In this document: in pieces, positions 1 to 10,089 of the stretch
Layout: every line of letters begins with the position of its first letter
How positions within the stretch are numbered: the first letter of the stretch is position 1
Made by a program: the position numbers and the translations under genes
Notes under the pieces: model-generated
Seen by the model: the letters and a program-made list of their open reading frames with translations, nothing else
What the model was told of the DNA's origin: nothing
Databases searched by the model: none
Source of the DNA: Usnea hakonensis
Lineage: Eukaryota > Ascomycota > Lecanoromycetes > Lecanorales > Parmeliaceae
Assembly (NCBI GenBank): GCA_013423325.1
Contig: BLJB01000036.1
Coordinates: forward strand, 186,001 to 250,000
Reading direction: 5' to 3'
Length of the DNA: 64,000 bases

Positions 1-972
1 CAATGCGGCTTTCCCCTTTTAGATACTCCATGGCTTGCCTGCACGAGCAGCGAGCGGCTACAGAGGATCAAGACAGGATACCGAGGCGTCTGAGTCCTCA
101 GTGTGGTCAAGACCACTTGAGGACCTCTCCCTCAGGAGTCTTGATTCGGTCTCAGAGTTATGATAAATCTTTTAGGATTGGTATATCAGCCTTCGGCTTC
201 GACGAAGATCGAGGGTTCATATCGGTACAAATTCAAAAGGCTCTCTCTTGTGCACAAAGTCATGGACTCCAATACTACAGAGCTTGGTCCACTTGCGTTT
301 AAGATCTCGATTGAAACGCATCCTATGGATGACGCGACAGGATTACCCCGGAGAGAGTGGCTGGGAAGTGTATGTGCAGATTTTGCTCGGGGATATAGTC
401 TCAAGCTTCGTATACAATTAAAAGAGCTGCGTAACGATTGACGTTCTGCTCCTGGAACAGCGATTTCGAAGGGCTCTCGAAGCAGCTGAGTTTACGTCCT
501 ACTGGATAGGACATAATGGGCAAGGGACATTCGAGCTAGCAGCGAAGTAGCCATCTTCTAAAGTTCCAATCTCGGGTGAAGAGTCTAATCCTTATTCACT
601 ATTCTTGGGCACTATCTGAGTTTGGTGCTGCCACTGATTCATCACAGCAGTATGGTCATACGATGTCTCAGATAGTGGCAAAAAGTCAAAAGTGAACGCC
701 ATCAGTCTGGTCTGGTCTAGGTCAGAATGAGTGAAATTGAGACTATCAAAGTCAACACTAGGCTCTTAGTGGTGAACGATTTCACAATCTCCGCAAATAA
801 TGTGAATTAGAGTATGTGAATCGGAGTGTGTGAATTCGTCAGCCGGCACAACACTATCGAGGACTTTGTCACTCACTACTATATAAGGCCTCATTTTTCC
901 ACCACCGTCCTCCTTCCTTCTTTCTTTATCATTCCGTTCCATTTTCATATCTTCACAAATCCAAACCCAAAT
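1..972. other. Left edge, no gene resolved
   Basis: Short open stretches lie in several + frames. The longest ends with a stop near 441 and codes for a tail rich in charged residues. No start, splice pair or family could be fixed, so this may be the end of a gene lying to the left of the window. From about 600 to 970 the sequence is AT-richer and includes a TATA-like TATATAAG near 880, about 90 bases before the next gene's ATG, which would suit its promoter. Confidence 0.3.
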
Positions 973-2301
973 ATGGCTGACACCCACGGCGATCAAGCCA
1001 CCCTGATGCAAGATGAGTCTTTTGAGTTGGTTGATCGTTCAAATACTTTGAGTGACCTTGTCCCATCACCAATTGACATAGACATTGAAGCACATGAGCT
1101 GGAGAACAGATCCGAGGAGGAGACCGAGGAAGCCGAGGTGTGCCACTACTTCTTAGTCCAACTCAGCTTCATCTGACAGAATGCCAAATCCTAGGCACCA
1201 CCATTTCTAGAACCTATCACAGTGGTGCTCATGTGGATCGATCCGGATGAACTTGATTACAAGGTATTTTCGACCTTGGGTGTCAGCCTAGAGCATCAGG
1301 GAATAAAGACGTATGCTTACATTCACCTAGCATAGAAAAGGCCTTGCGGTGAAAGAGGGGCCTGCGACTCGGCCAATTGGGGCGGGGGCTCACGCAAAAG
1401 CAAGAGGCCGTTTTGAAAAATTCAAGTCAGATGTAAATCAGCACAAAGATGAGAATTCTATGCTCCATGAAGTGGTCAATGTTTTGCAACTCAAGTCATG
1501 TTGTTTCGGCCCATTTGACGAAGAAGACACCGGCTTTGCCCGTGCTCTGGACGGAAAACCTGCATGTCAAAACAGCTTCTATCTCAGTGTTAGAACCTAT
1601 TCTTCTCACCAGGAAGACATAGGAAATGGAACGTTCTATCGTCAGTGCCTCCAAAGATGTTTCGAGTAGAGTCATCTTGCTGATGCGTTTAAAAAGCAGG
1701 CACCTGGAAACAGCTCGTGGCGCACTGCGAGCACATCATTGTTTGGCATATCAACGCGGACGAGTACGCTGCTGTCATGGAGTCCTGCAGTCACACACTC
1801 TCGAAATCTGATAAATATGTTGTACTCGGACCCAAGTATCTTGCTCGACTCGTGGCAACCTTGATCAACAAAAAGAGCAGGCATGCTGAAGGAATCCTCG
1901 CAGCATCCAAGCCTCCTACAACCAAGTCAGCGGGTTCCATTGTACCGGAGAACAACCATCCAGGTGTAGTGCAATCGGTACGAGCAATCGTACACGGGTC
2001 CAAGTACGCTTGTTCTTCTGGGGGCGATGCCACATCTAACGTCGAAGATCCCAAATCCGCCAAAGTTGACAAAAACAGCAGCGAGTTGCAGTGCAAGACG
2101 TGCAAGTGTGCTGAATGTAAGGTCAGACCAATAGGAGAATTCAGCGCTGCTGAGATCTGCATGCTCCTGTGCGTGCTCGTTGGCTTTCTAAACGGGTGTT
2201 ACATTGTCGGTTACATTGTCGGTTACTACTTTATAATGCTGTTCTATTATGTCATCGTGAAGGACTGGATATGGTTCGTTGAATGGATCGGAATTTGTTG
2301 A
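973..2301 (+). CDS. Four-exon protein of unknown function with C-terminal hydrophobic segment
   Basis: Predicted exons are 973-1137, 1195-1263, 1331-1640 and 1700-2301, giving 381 residues with every junction in phase. Introns are 57, 67 and 59 nt, and the first and third carry CTGAC/CTGAT branch sites. The N-terminus (MADTHGDQ) is acidic. A short hydrophobic stretch ending in WIDPDELDY follows, then a basic segment, a His/Trp-rich middle and a Cys cluster (CKTCKCAEC). The last 50 residues are strongly hydrophobic and aromatic and include a repeated YIVG, which suggests a membrane anchor. I do not recognise the family. Read without splicing the region looks frameshifted, but the three introns restore one continuous frame. 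The second donor (GTATTT) and third donor (GTCAGT) are weaker than the rest of the model. Confidence 0.55.
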
Positions 2302-3479
2302 ATATAGTGGCAAGACATTGTCGACCAAAGGAGTGCTCAGAATGTGTGCGTTCCATCAAATTTTCTTAAACTTTTCTCCGCCTACCATGACATATTTCCA
2401 GAGCTCAACCAGAAATTCGTCTACGCGTATGGACATCTAACCTTCATTCATTATACTCATATGGTTCTACGCCATATACAATATCAATTTCTCGGACAGC
2501 AAAACAATCCTCATCACACGTCAAGTGAGAACCGAGGTTCAGCAAAATATCACAAATGACTTTCTCGACTTACAGCATGGCAAGGGCCAACCCAAGAAAA
2601 CAATCAGACACCATAACGGTCACAAGCAGAGCCTGTAGTCCTGAGTCGACCAAGACGCTCCAGGAGCTGTCGCTGCAGCCACTTATATATATACAAAAAT
2701 CTCGCCGCCTTGTGGAGACATGTACACCTATCCGACCACGGGGTTTCGGATTTCAACTCGCATGTTAACACCAGCCAACATGCAACGATACCCGCACTGC
2801 ATAGTGATGGACCATGAGGCACTGGGCGTCATAATCGTGCCTGATCTAAACCTTTGTGTGCGCTGTATCAGGTCGTTGTTAAAGACATCGTCAAGCCAAT
2901 ACTGGAGGCAAACACGCATATTCCGACACTGCACAAGCACATGCGTCCTCTATGCGAGGCAATCATCAGGCGAGTCTACCACTTCGAGGCCGCGACTTTC
3001 CAGCAAAGTGAACTCGGGCCAGAAAACTTGATTGACCAGTTTTCGCGCAAGTAGCGAAGCTTCCAAGGCGAACAGCCTTCAAAGCCGGCCTTATCTGCTA
3101 AAGCTAAGCTCTACCTCACCTAGCTGGCAACCAGTGCTTCCATCAACGCGCGCAACACAACGACAATCCTCCAGAAAACGGACGCTAAGTGTTACGGATT
3201 TCCTCCACAGGCCATGGGACCATGGAGCCTCATAGGGCTTAGCGCCTTGGCGCCTTGGCATCGCAGCCATGAGGAGGATTCTTCCTGTACGAGGTAGATA
3301 CTCTTTCTTCTTCATACATTATTACATAGATTATCCACATATGATACCACTCATATCGTTCCCTTAACACTAAGTCTACCATCTGAAATATCGCAAGTCG
3401 TTGAGGATCCAGGTTCTTCGACGGATCCCTCCTTGCCAAGAGCGCTCAGTCTGTATCATCTGAAATAACGTAAGTCACT
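2302..3479 (+). other. Unresolved region with one coding-like segment
   Basis: A coding-looking stretch from about 2872 to 3054 (+) opens with VVVKDIVKPIL and ends FSRK-stop. It follows a plausible acceptor (TATCAG) with a CTAAAC branch site, so it may be the last exon of a small gene whose upstream exons, perhaps from 2556, I could not join in phase. An imperfect direct repeat of about 42 bases follows (about 3381-3421 and 3458-3500, both beginning ATCTGAAATA). No family is recognised. Confidence 0.25.
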
Positions 3480-5466
3480 CAGAATGCAGGTTCTACGACA
3501 GCGGAGGTAAGCATTTGGAGTCCGAAAAAGATGCGCAAGACCTCAAGTCTCAACTGGAGAAAGCCAAGAAGCTACTGCAACCAGTAGCGAAGAGAGCACA
3601 AGAATTTGAGGAGCAGTTGAAGAAGCTACAGCGGGAGAGTAAGACTCTCTAGAGTATCCTCAGGGCCTTTGATGCCAAAAGCAAGCAAGACGGAGAGCAT
3701 TCTTCAAACGAGAGAGATATTCAGGATGAGGACGATCTCTACCGAAAAAGATATTATATTATATATTTGAGAATGCGGTTCAACAAGATTCTCTGCAGGC
3801 AGATGTGACTTACAAGAGCTTGAGCAAACGTAAAGAGGGTGAGCTTCATATCTGATAAAGGCAGTTTCTATACAGACAAGCCCCATCTACAGCGAGGGCG
3901 AGAAAGTCTATGCGAAGACCGTAGATGAGGAACAGAAGATGCTTTACGTCGAAGAGGTTTTAGCGGTTGCGCGCTGCACGGTGCGGAAAGGTACAAAAAG
4001 GGGTGTGAATGTTTTGGAGGACACTTACGCGGAGGAAGATCTGAGCGATGAGCCCTATGAACAGGGGTATGTGCAGCTATTTCGCTCTAGTCGTTATGCT
4101 ACTTGGATCACGACTGTGAGATGCGTTCTTCAAGAGGTGGAAGCAATCTTCAAATGGACTCCCAAGGCTTTGAAAGAGGTATCGCCATCTCAAAAAAGGG
4201 GGCTTCGGCTGTACAAAGGGTTCAAATGACGCAAAGAGAGAAGAGAATCAAAGCAAAGGTCAATTCCCGAAGACAAGACGCAATGTCGGAAGCATAGGCC
4301 ATAGGCCTGTGAACCATAGGCAGATGTGGATTTTCTCGAACTCACAAAGCTTACAACTCTCATCTGATGAAACCGGACTCAACAAATGCATCATGCTCGA
4401 TTTTTTAAAAGAGTACATACCGACCTCCAAAGTCATTGAAGATTTATATCAACATTTACCATACCAACCTCGGCTAATGGAGTGTGCCCACCGCCAGGAG
4501 ACGTACTATATATAGGTGTTTGATGCAGTACTTTGAAAAGTGGACTGCTGTACGTCTGGTGTGCATAATCTGCGCATTGAAGGCAGAGAAGAAGGAACAG
4601 GAGAAGAAGGAGACTACGAGTGGACACAGGGAAGAAGGCTGCACTGGAAGCAGAGATGGAGACTGCACTAGACTACTACGGTGCGGTCTCCAGGTGAGAC
4701 TGATACACCAAATACTATCGTGCGTATATATATATAGCAGGTGGACTTTGGACCGGAGTTGACACTGATGAAGGACAACATTATGGACCTCGTCACCGGC
4801 TCTGAACGTCTTGATTCCACCATCTGCTCTCAGTCCGAAGCACTACATCAGTCCCGCGAACAGGATTCTGACAGAGAGTGATATCCCTCGACCTGGTGGA
4901 AGATCTCCCACGCCACCTACCAACATAATATTGGACACGGATCACGAGCTGACGATCCGCGTCGGACAAGACTCATTGAGGCTGAGAAATATGGACGAAA
5001 AGCTGCAGATGAGGGTTCAGGGCATTTGGGGTGGATGGAGGAATGGAGATTATATAGCATGTTAGCATTTCGGTACTCTAGAGACAGAGATGAGAAGAAG
5101 GAATCCCTAACCCTAACCCTGTTTGCCCCTGTTGAGGGCCGTTTGATGCTTATAAGACCCCGCAGAGCCCGAAGGGTCATCCAGAAAGAAGCGCAAGACC
5201 GGCCATCGGCGTGAAGATGAACCAATCCGCGCCAAACAGGGCAGTCGCCCCACCGTGGCAGGAAAACAGCTCCCCATCGCGGTCATGGGCCGCCTAAATC
5301 AGTCCGGAACCGCCCCCAACCGAGCAATGTCCAGCGCATTTTTCGGCCTCAGCTCAAGTTGGAGTCAATAGCACAAGATGTGGCCCAAATCGGCGAAATG
5401 TACGCGGAGGAGGCGGAGCAGGCCGGAGAAGAGGAGCTGGCGGCTGATGAGGGCGAGGATGAGTAG
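3480..5466 (+). pseudogene. Decayed coiled-coil protein gene (or unresolved multi-exon gene)
   Basis: Several + strand stretches look coding but lie in different frames. A heptad-rich segment at about 3510-3650 (KSQLEKAKKLL, EFEEQLKKLQ) is interrupted by one in-frame TAG. An acidic segment lies at 3900-4150 (EEVLAVARCTV, EDTYAEEDLSDE). A helical segment lies at 4620-4690 (KKAALEAEMETALDYYG). Others are at 4741-4870, and an acidic C-terminus (EMYAEEAEQAGEEEL) ends in TAG at 5464-5466. Some changes could be introns, for example GTGAGA to TATATAGCAG around 4690-4740, but I could not make all phases agree, so decay is the simpler reading. The composition suggests a long coiled-coil protein of unknown function. 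Confidence 0.4.
5105..5120. repeat. Interstitial telomere-like repeat (CCCTAA)n
   Basis: Two and two-thirds copies of CCCTAA, the complement of the common fungal telomere repeat TTAGGG, lie inside the decayed coiled-coil gene. The tract is too short to be a chromosome end. Confidence 0.7.
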
Positions 5467-6244
5467 GTAGGGACGTTTTCGGGTCGTGTAGAGGTGCTCT
5501 GTGGGCTTTTTGAGGCCCTTTCAGTCCGTATAAGTCTCCTTGGGGTCCTTGAGACCCAGTCGAGGAGCCTCGTGGCTGTTTTGAGGCCCTTGGGATTAGT
5601 AATTCTCAACGTCATTGTCATTTGAATCGGTTTTCTAGGTTGAGAATTTCATAGTACCTGTTCAACAAGTGTTGCCAATAACAAATCATTCACAGTCATC
5701 ATGGGTTTTATCGTGCAGCCGGCAAGGGAAGTCATATAATCTCCAAACTCATATCCCCTATAAGAAAAATGATCTTTGCTGGTCGGTATTGCCTCTACGA
5801 TATCACGTTAATAAAATTGAAAAATTGAATCTGCCGCTATGCATGACTTTCGGTCATAGGGGGAGCGTCTGAGTCTATGGTGCACGAAATCCATGTTAAG
5901 ATCTGGGTTGAAACATTGGAGACTCGCCGAGCTTCTCCGCTACCAATAAGCAGTGAATGAGATTCGTGCCGGTTCGGAGATGATCTGTTCTTCACGTCAT
6001 GTGGGGTCTAGAATTGATCTTCTTAACACATTAACACCTTAACACTTCAGGGAAAATAATGACGCTTGAAAGGAAACCTTATTAAGAGATGTGTTAAGCC
6101 ATCTTACCCAGGTATGACTTCCGTCTTGCTCAGGGCGTACTTAGACACTGACATTACAAACGCTGCAGGGACATCCTTTGCAGAGATTTCTACTCGTGAG
6201 CGTCTCAAACTTCTCTGAACTACGGATACAAACCTTCCTTCACC
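5467..6244. other. Upstream region of the amine oxidase gene
   Basis: No gene is seen. From 5467 to 5660 there is a T/G-rich stretch with the repeated phrase GAGGCCCTT. Nearer the oxidase gene are clustered TTAACAC motifs, listed separately. Confidence 0.5.
6023..6097. promoter_or_regulatory. TTAACAC triplet plus inverted copy upstream of the amine oxidase
   Basis: TTAACAC occurs at 6023-6029, 6031-6037 and 6039-6045, with an inverted copy (GTGTTAA) at 6091-6097. All lie about 150-220 bases upstream of the ATG at 6245. The close regular spacing suggests a factor-binding site. The factor is unknown. Confidence 0.35.
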
Positions 6245-7684
6245 ATGGCGGAGAACTTTTCTGATACTGTCATCATTGTTGGTGCTGGGGTATTCGGCCT
6301 CTCGACTGCACTGGCAATTGCACGTCGGTATCCCTCCACAAGGGTCACTGTGATTGAGCGTTACACCCCTCCCGTTCAAGATGGGACCAGTGTCGACACT
6401 AGCAAGATCCTTCGTCCAGGTAAAGGCCCAATTATGGGACCTTCGAAGTAGCGCTAACAAAGCATAGATTACGTCGACAAGGTATACGAAAACCTTGCTG
6501 ATAAGGCGCAAGCCTTGATCAAGAATGACCCAGACTTGTTGCCATTCTACTTCGAACGAGGCTTTACTTTCTGCACTGATGGCCAGAACGGGGAGTTGAA
6601 TACGCTGTGGGAGCAGATGTTCGACAACATCAAAGAATCACAGCCGGCGTCGAGGTGGAATGAGTTGAAAGATCCGGAAGCTGTCTTTCATCACCTACAC
6701 GGTAATAATGGTGATCTTACCCCAAATTCCAAGCTCGCTGGTCCAAGAAAATGGGTCAAAGGTTACACTAGCAAGCGGTGTGCCACTGTGGACGCCGAGG
6801 GTATGGTGAAAGTATATTACGACCGATGCTGCCAAATTGAAAAAGTGGACTTTGTCATTGGCTCACCAGTAGCTCGACTTCTACATGATTCTCATTCGAC
6901 AGTGGCTGGTGTCGTTCTGGAAGATGGACGAGAGCTGCGAGCGCAGAAGACCATCCTTGCCACGGGAGCATGGTCAAGTAGTCTTGTCAAACTCGATCAA
7001 CAAATGCACGCAAACGCTGTCGGCATTGTATACATCAAACTCAGCCCAGAGGAGTACGAGAAGTACAAAGATATCCCTTGCCACACGAATCTCATCACCG
7101 GTATCAACATCTTCACCCCTCTTCGCGGCTACTTGAAGGTCCTTCGTCGAACGAACGGGATCCGCAATACCACGACGCTCAAGGACCCCGAGGACCCCAC
7201 GAAGACCTACCAAGCTTCTTATCCTCTCACCCAATACGACGACCCCACACAAACACTCTCAGCCGACATGGAGCAAAGCCTCCGCGAAGAGATGAAGGAA
7301 ATTCTCCCACAATTCGCCAACCACCCCTTTGCAAAAACAAAATTCTGTTGGCAAGTTTCCACTCTCAGCTCCAGGTCACACTGCAGCATTACTAAACAAG
7401 TCCGCAGGCTCGAGCAAACCACAAACGGCGAATTTCTCATCTGCCCTCATCCCAAATTCGCAAATCTCCACCTCGCAACGGGAGGTTCGCTGCATGGGTG
7501 GAAATTCCTCCCCCTCCTTGGGGAGTTTGTGGTGGACTCGATGTGTGGCGAGCTCGATGATGTTCTCGTCAAGAAGTGGTCATGGGAGTCCAAGGCCGAT
7601 GCCAGAGAGAACAAGTTTGGTTTCATGACGCCCGGTCCGCCCAAGGAGTTTCAGGAAATCGTGGGGCATTCATCAAACGTTTGA
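6245..7684 (+). CDS. FAD-dependent amine oxidase, fructosyl-amino-acid / sarcosine oxidase family
   Basis: Exons are 6245-6419, 6468-7350 and 7408-7684, giving 444 residues, the usual size for this DAO-fold family. The family oxidises secondary amines or amino acids (glycated amino acids, sarcosine, pipecolate) to imines with release of H2O2. The N-terminus has the dinucleotide motif GAGVFGLSTALAIARR at about residues 12-27. The first junction yields ILRPDYVDKVY, matching the family. Near the C-terminus are the Cys-Trp pair (FCW, the usual covalent FAD attachment Cys) and the HLATGGSLHGWKFLP flavin loop. Intron 1 (6420-6467) is an ordinary GT-AG intron with GCTAAC. Intron 2 (7351-7407) appears to be GC-AG and contains no stop; unspliced it would insert 19 foreign residues directly after the Cys-Trp pair. 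No C-terminal peroxisomal tripeptide is seen. The substrate is unknown. Confidence 0.85.
7351..7407 (+). other. Stop-free 57-nt GC-AG intron inside the amine oxidase
   Basis: The donor is TG|GCAAGT, the classical GC-intron consensus. A branch site ACTAAAC lies at about 7391-7397 and the acceptor is CCGCAG. Removal joins TG to G and closes a gap in the family alignment between FCW and the NGEFLICPHP segment. No GT donor gives a compatible phase. Confidence 0.65.
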
Positions 7685-8384
7685 CCTGTGGTCGGGGACC
7701 TGTAGTTCTCGCTTAAGGGCTACGTCTGAAGGTTACATCAACTTCGGCGTGGAGTGGAGTCGCGGTACCATGTGCACTCTTAGTGTCTGAAATCAAGATC
7801 ATAACCACCTCCTTTCTTTCCCACTATTCCCACCAGCGTTCCCTCCACCCAACCCCCCTCACCCCAACACCACTGCACCCGACAACCCCCCCAAAATCAA
7901 CCCACCAACATCCTCCAACCTCTCCCATGCCACTCACTATCCACGACCCCACACCTTTCACTCTCCCCACCAATCCCCTTCCCCCCACAGAAACGCCTAT
8001 ACATATATCCCCAAAGCAGGACGCCCTCCCCCCCATTTTTTCCCACCCCCAAAGAAGAGAAAATGAGCAGAAACATCACAGCATAGTTCGTTCCCGAAAG
8101 ATTCTTGCCCAATCCCAAAAAGTTAGATGATATAACCACTTGACTAGAACATCGCTCCCCAACTGCACTGCGGGGATACGCCATTTACTGTCTGTCTTAT
8201 CGACTACTTGCTTTTGGGTTCCTATGCTAGGGCTAGGTTTCGGGGTAAAGGGGTGGTGGGAGGAGTTAGCGCGGGTCTGATAAGCGCGAGAGTGGGCTGG
8301 GATCTAGAGAGATTGGTTTGTGGGGGAGATTGTGGGGCTTTTGGGGGGGTAAGATGGGATGTAGGGGGGAGAAGGAGGGGTGGT

Positions 8385-8438
<54 letters not shown>

Positions 8439-8703
8439 GGGGTTGGAGTGAGGGGTGATGGTGGGGTTGTAGGGTGTATACGATGGGGTGGGGGGTACAT
8501 GGATGGGGGCTGGGGGGGAGAAAAGGGGGGTTTGGTTGAAGGGTGGGGAAAAACGGTTGGAGTTCTTTTGACTTTATGGCCTCTGTGGCGGGAAAAACCA
8601 TCAAGAAACCGTACTATGTCACATGTAAAATTTTCTTCAGTCTGTACAGGGACTGGGGGAAGACGATGATCTATACGTGACAGTATACTCCCCCCAACGA
8701 CGT
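7685..8703. other. 3' intergenic region between convergent genes, C-rich then G-rich
   Basis: This is the shared downstream region of the oxidase (+) and the decarboxylase (-). From about 7800 to 8050 the + strand is C-rich, and from 8220 to 8560 it is G-rich with a long pure G run. Poly-Pro and poly-Gly open frames here are composition artefacts. Confidence 0.7.
8385..8437. repeat. Poly-G homopolymer, 53 nt as assembled
   Basis: An uninterrupted run of G sits in a larger G-rich tract with many shorter runs. It could form G-quadruplexes. The exact length is likely unreliable, as such runs sequence poorly. Confidence 0.9.
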
Positions 8704-10089
8704 TTACATCTCAGCCCCCTTCCTAACCACCGCAATCGCACTCCTCAGCGGCAAATTGCACTCCGGCGACGGATCGTACATAGACTCTTTATTAGGCTCA
8801 AGCGCAAACTCCAATTCCACTCCTCTCCGAAACAGTAAACAATGCGTGCTCCCCCCATAATGAAACATACCCAGCTGCTCCCCCGCATCCACATGCTGCC
8901 CGCGCCTAACCGTGATCTCATTCGAGCTGACCTCGCACATACCAACCGCGATAAACGCCATCAATCCAACATCCCGATTATCGGCTTCAATAAAGATGAC
9001 CGCGCGCGCCGCCACACTGGTGATATAGGCCTGGGAATGGTTGGGCGCTGCGGCATCGGGCCCACTTTCGGTGTTGGGGAAGCCTTGGAAGTAGTTTGCA
9101 GAGTAATAGGTGCCGGGTACGTTGAACGCTTTTATGATTGTGCCGCTGACGGGGCTGTGCCAGCGGTGATAGGTGAGGGCGCTGAGGAAGGCTTGGTAGA
9201 GTGTTCCGCCTACGAAGTGGGGGGTAAGTTCGTCGTGGACGAGCATGTCGTCGAGGGAGTAGGGTTGGCCTTTGAGCCAGAAGTGTGCAGACCTTTGGAC
9301 ATCGTTGCCTCGGCGCAGGAAGACGGGGCTGGATTCGCAGGCGTTGTAGATGATGGACGAGCTGGGGTGTTGAGCTGCCTTCTCGAAGCCTTGGATGTTG
9401 AGGGGCCGTACACCTTGGCGGAATTGCCGGGTGAAGAAATGGTCCCAGGAAGTGTAGCCATGGTGCGGGGCGTTTGGTTCGCAGATGTATAGTTGCTCGA
9501 ATGTGTAGTTGGAAATACCATTGTTGCCCTTCAGCGTTAATTCCGAGATGGCGTTTTCGCTCAGCCAGCCATCCGGAGCATCAGTGAGTACGCTGGTGGA
9601 GTGCGTTGAACTCAAGTACTTGGCCCAACTGCCGAGGATCTTTGCCCAGTGTTCATTTACGTCTTTTCGAAGGAAGAATGCATTGCCTGAGCATGTGTTC
9701 ATGGGCCATTCGAGAATTGCGGCCATAGGAAACCCGATCACTTCTGTCTGATCGGCAATTTGACTCCACTTGGGGCCATTGTCCGTGATGTGATTCACGA
9801 GTTGCAACATGTGCCGATAGTCACGGACTTGGGGCTTCATGGTCGGATCATTGTTGTATGGTGGCTTTGCGGGCACTTCGGTGAACATCAAAGAGGCAAG
9901 TACCTTCAGCGTAACATCTTCTTCGATGTGGTCCTGGAGCTCCTTGACCTCGGGCTTCAGGCCTTTGTCGGGTTTCCTATCGAGGGTTCTGATCAAATTA
10001 TGCAACCACTTTTTGGTCACTTGAGGATTAAGCGGCAGCCAGCGACCGGTATCATGGGCGCGATTACTCTTTGCGTAATCTAATCTCAT
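8704..10089 (-). CDS. PsiD-like aromatic amino-acid decarboxylase, phosphatidylserine decarboxylase family
   Basis: An intronless ORF of 461 residues from the ATG at 10087-10089; the frame is open 16 codons further up, but with only a TTG. It belongs to the pyruvoyl-dependent decarboxylases related to phosphatidylserine decarboxylase, and its length and motifs fit the soluble fungal branch that includes the psilocybin-pathway tryptophan decarboxylase PsiD. Visible motifs are the N-terminal helical domain, SWDHFFTRQFR, the NACESSP segment, the catalytic-site YHRWHSPVSGTI, IEADNRDVGL, and GMFHYGGST near the C-terminus. In that last motif the chain should self-cleave before the Ser (about residue 414) to form the pyruvoyl group, leaving a small subunit of about 48 residues. 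There is no signal peptide or membrane segment, unlike mitochondrial phosphatidylserine decarboxylases, so a soluble amino-acid decarboxylase is likelier. The substrate is inferred only from the family. Confidence 0.85.
   Translation of the reverse strand: MRLDYAKSNRAHDTGRWLPLNPQVTKKWLHNLIRTLDRKPDKGLKPEVKELQDHIEEDVTLKVLASLMFTEVPAKPPYNNDPTMKPQVRDYRHMLQLVNHITDNGPKWSQIADQTEVIGFPMAAILEWPMNTCSGNAFFLRKDVNEHWAKILGSWAKYLSSTHSTSVLTDAPDGWLSENAISELTLKGNNGISNYTFEQLYICEPNAPHHGYTSWDHFFTRQFRQGVRPLNIQGFEKAAQHPSSSIIYNACESSPVFLRRGNDVQRSAHFWLKGQPYSLDDMLVHDELTPHFVGGTLYQAFLSALTYHRWHSPVSGTIIKAFNVPGTYYSANYFQGFPNTESGPDAAAPNHSQAYITSVAARAVIFIEADNRDVGLMAFIAVGMCEVSSNEITVRRGQHVDAGEQLGMFHYGGSTHCLLFRRGVELEFALEPNKESMYDPSPECNLPLRSAIAVVRKGAEM

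Noticed and set aside
8208..8669. Poly-Gly (+) and poly-Pro (-) open frames
   Set aside because: They arise from the homopolymer G tract; no protein-like composition or start context.
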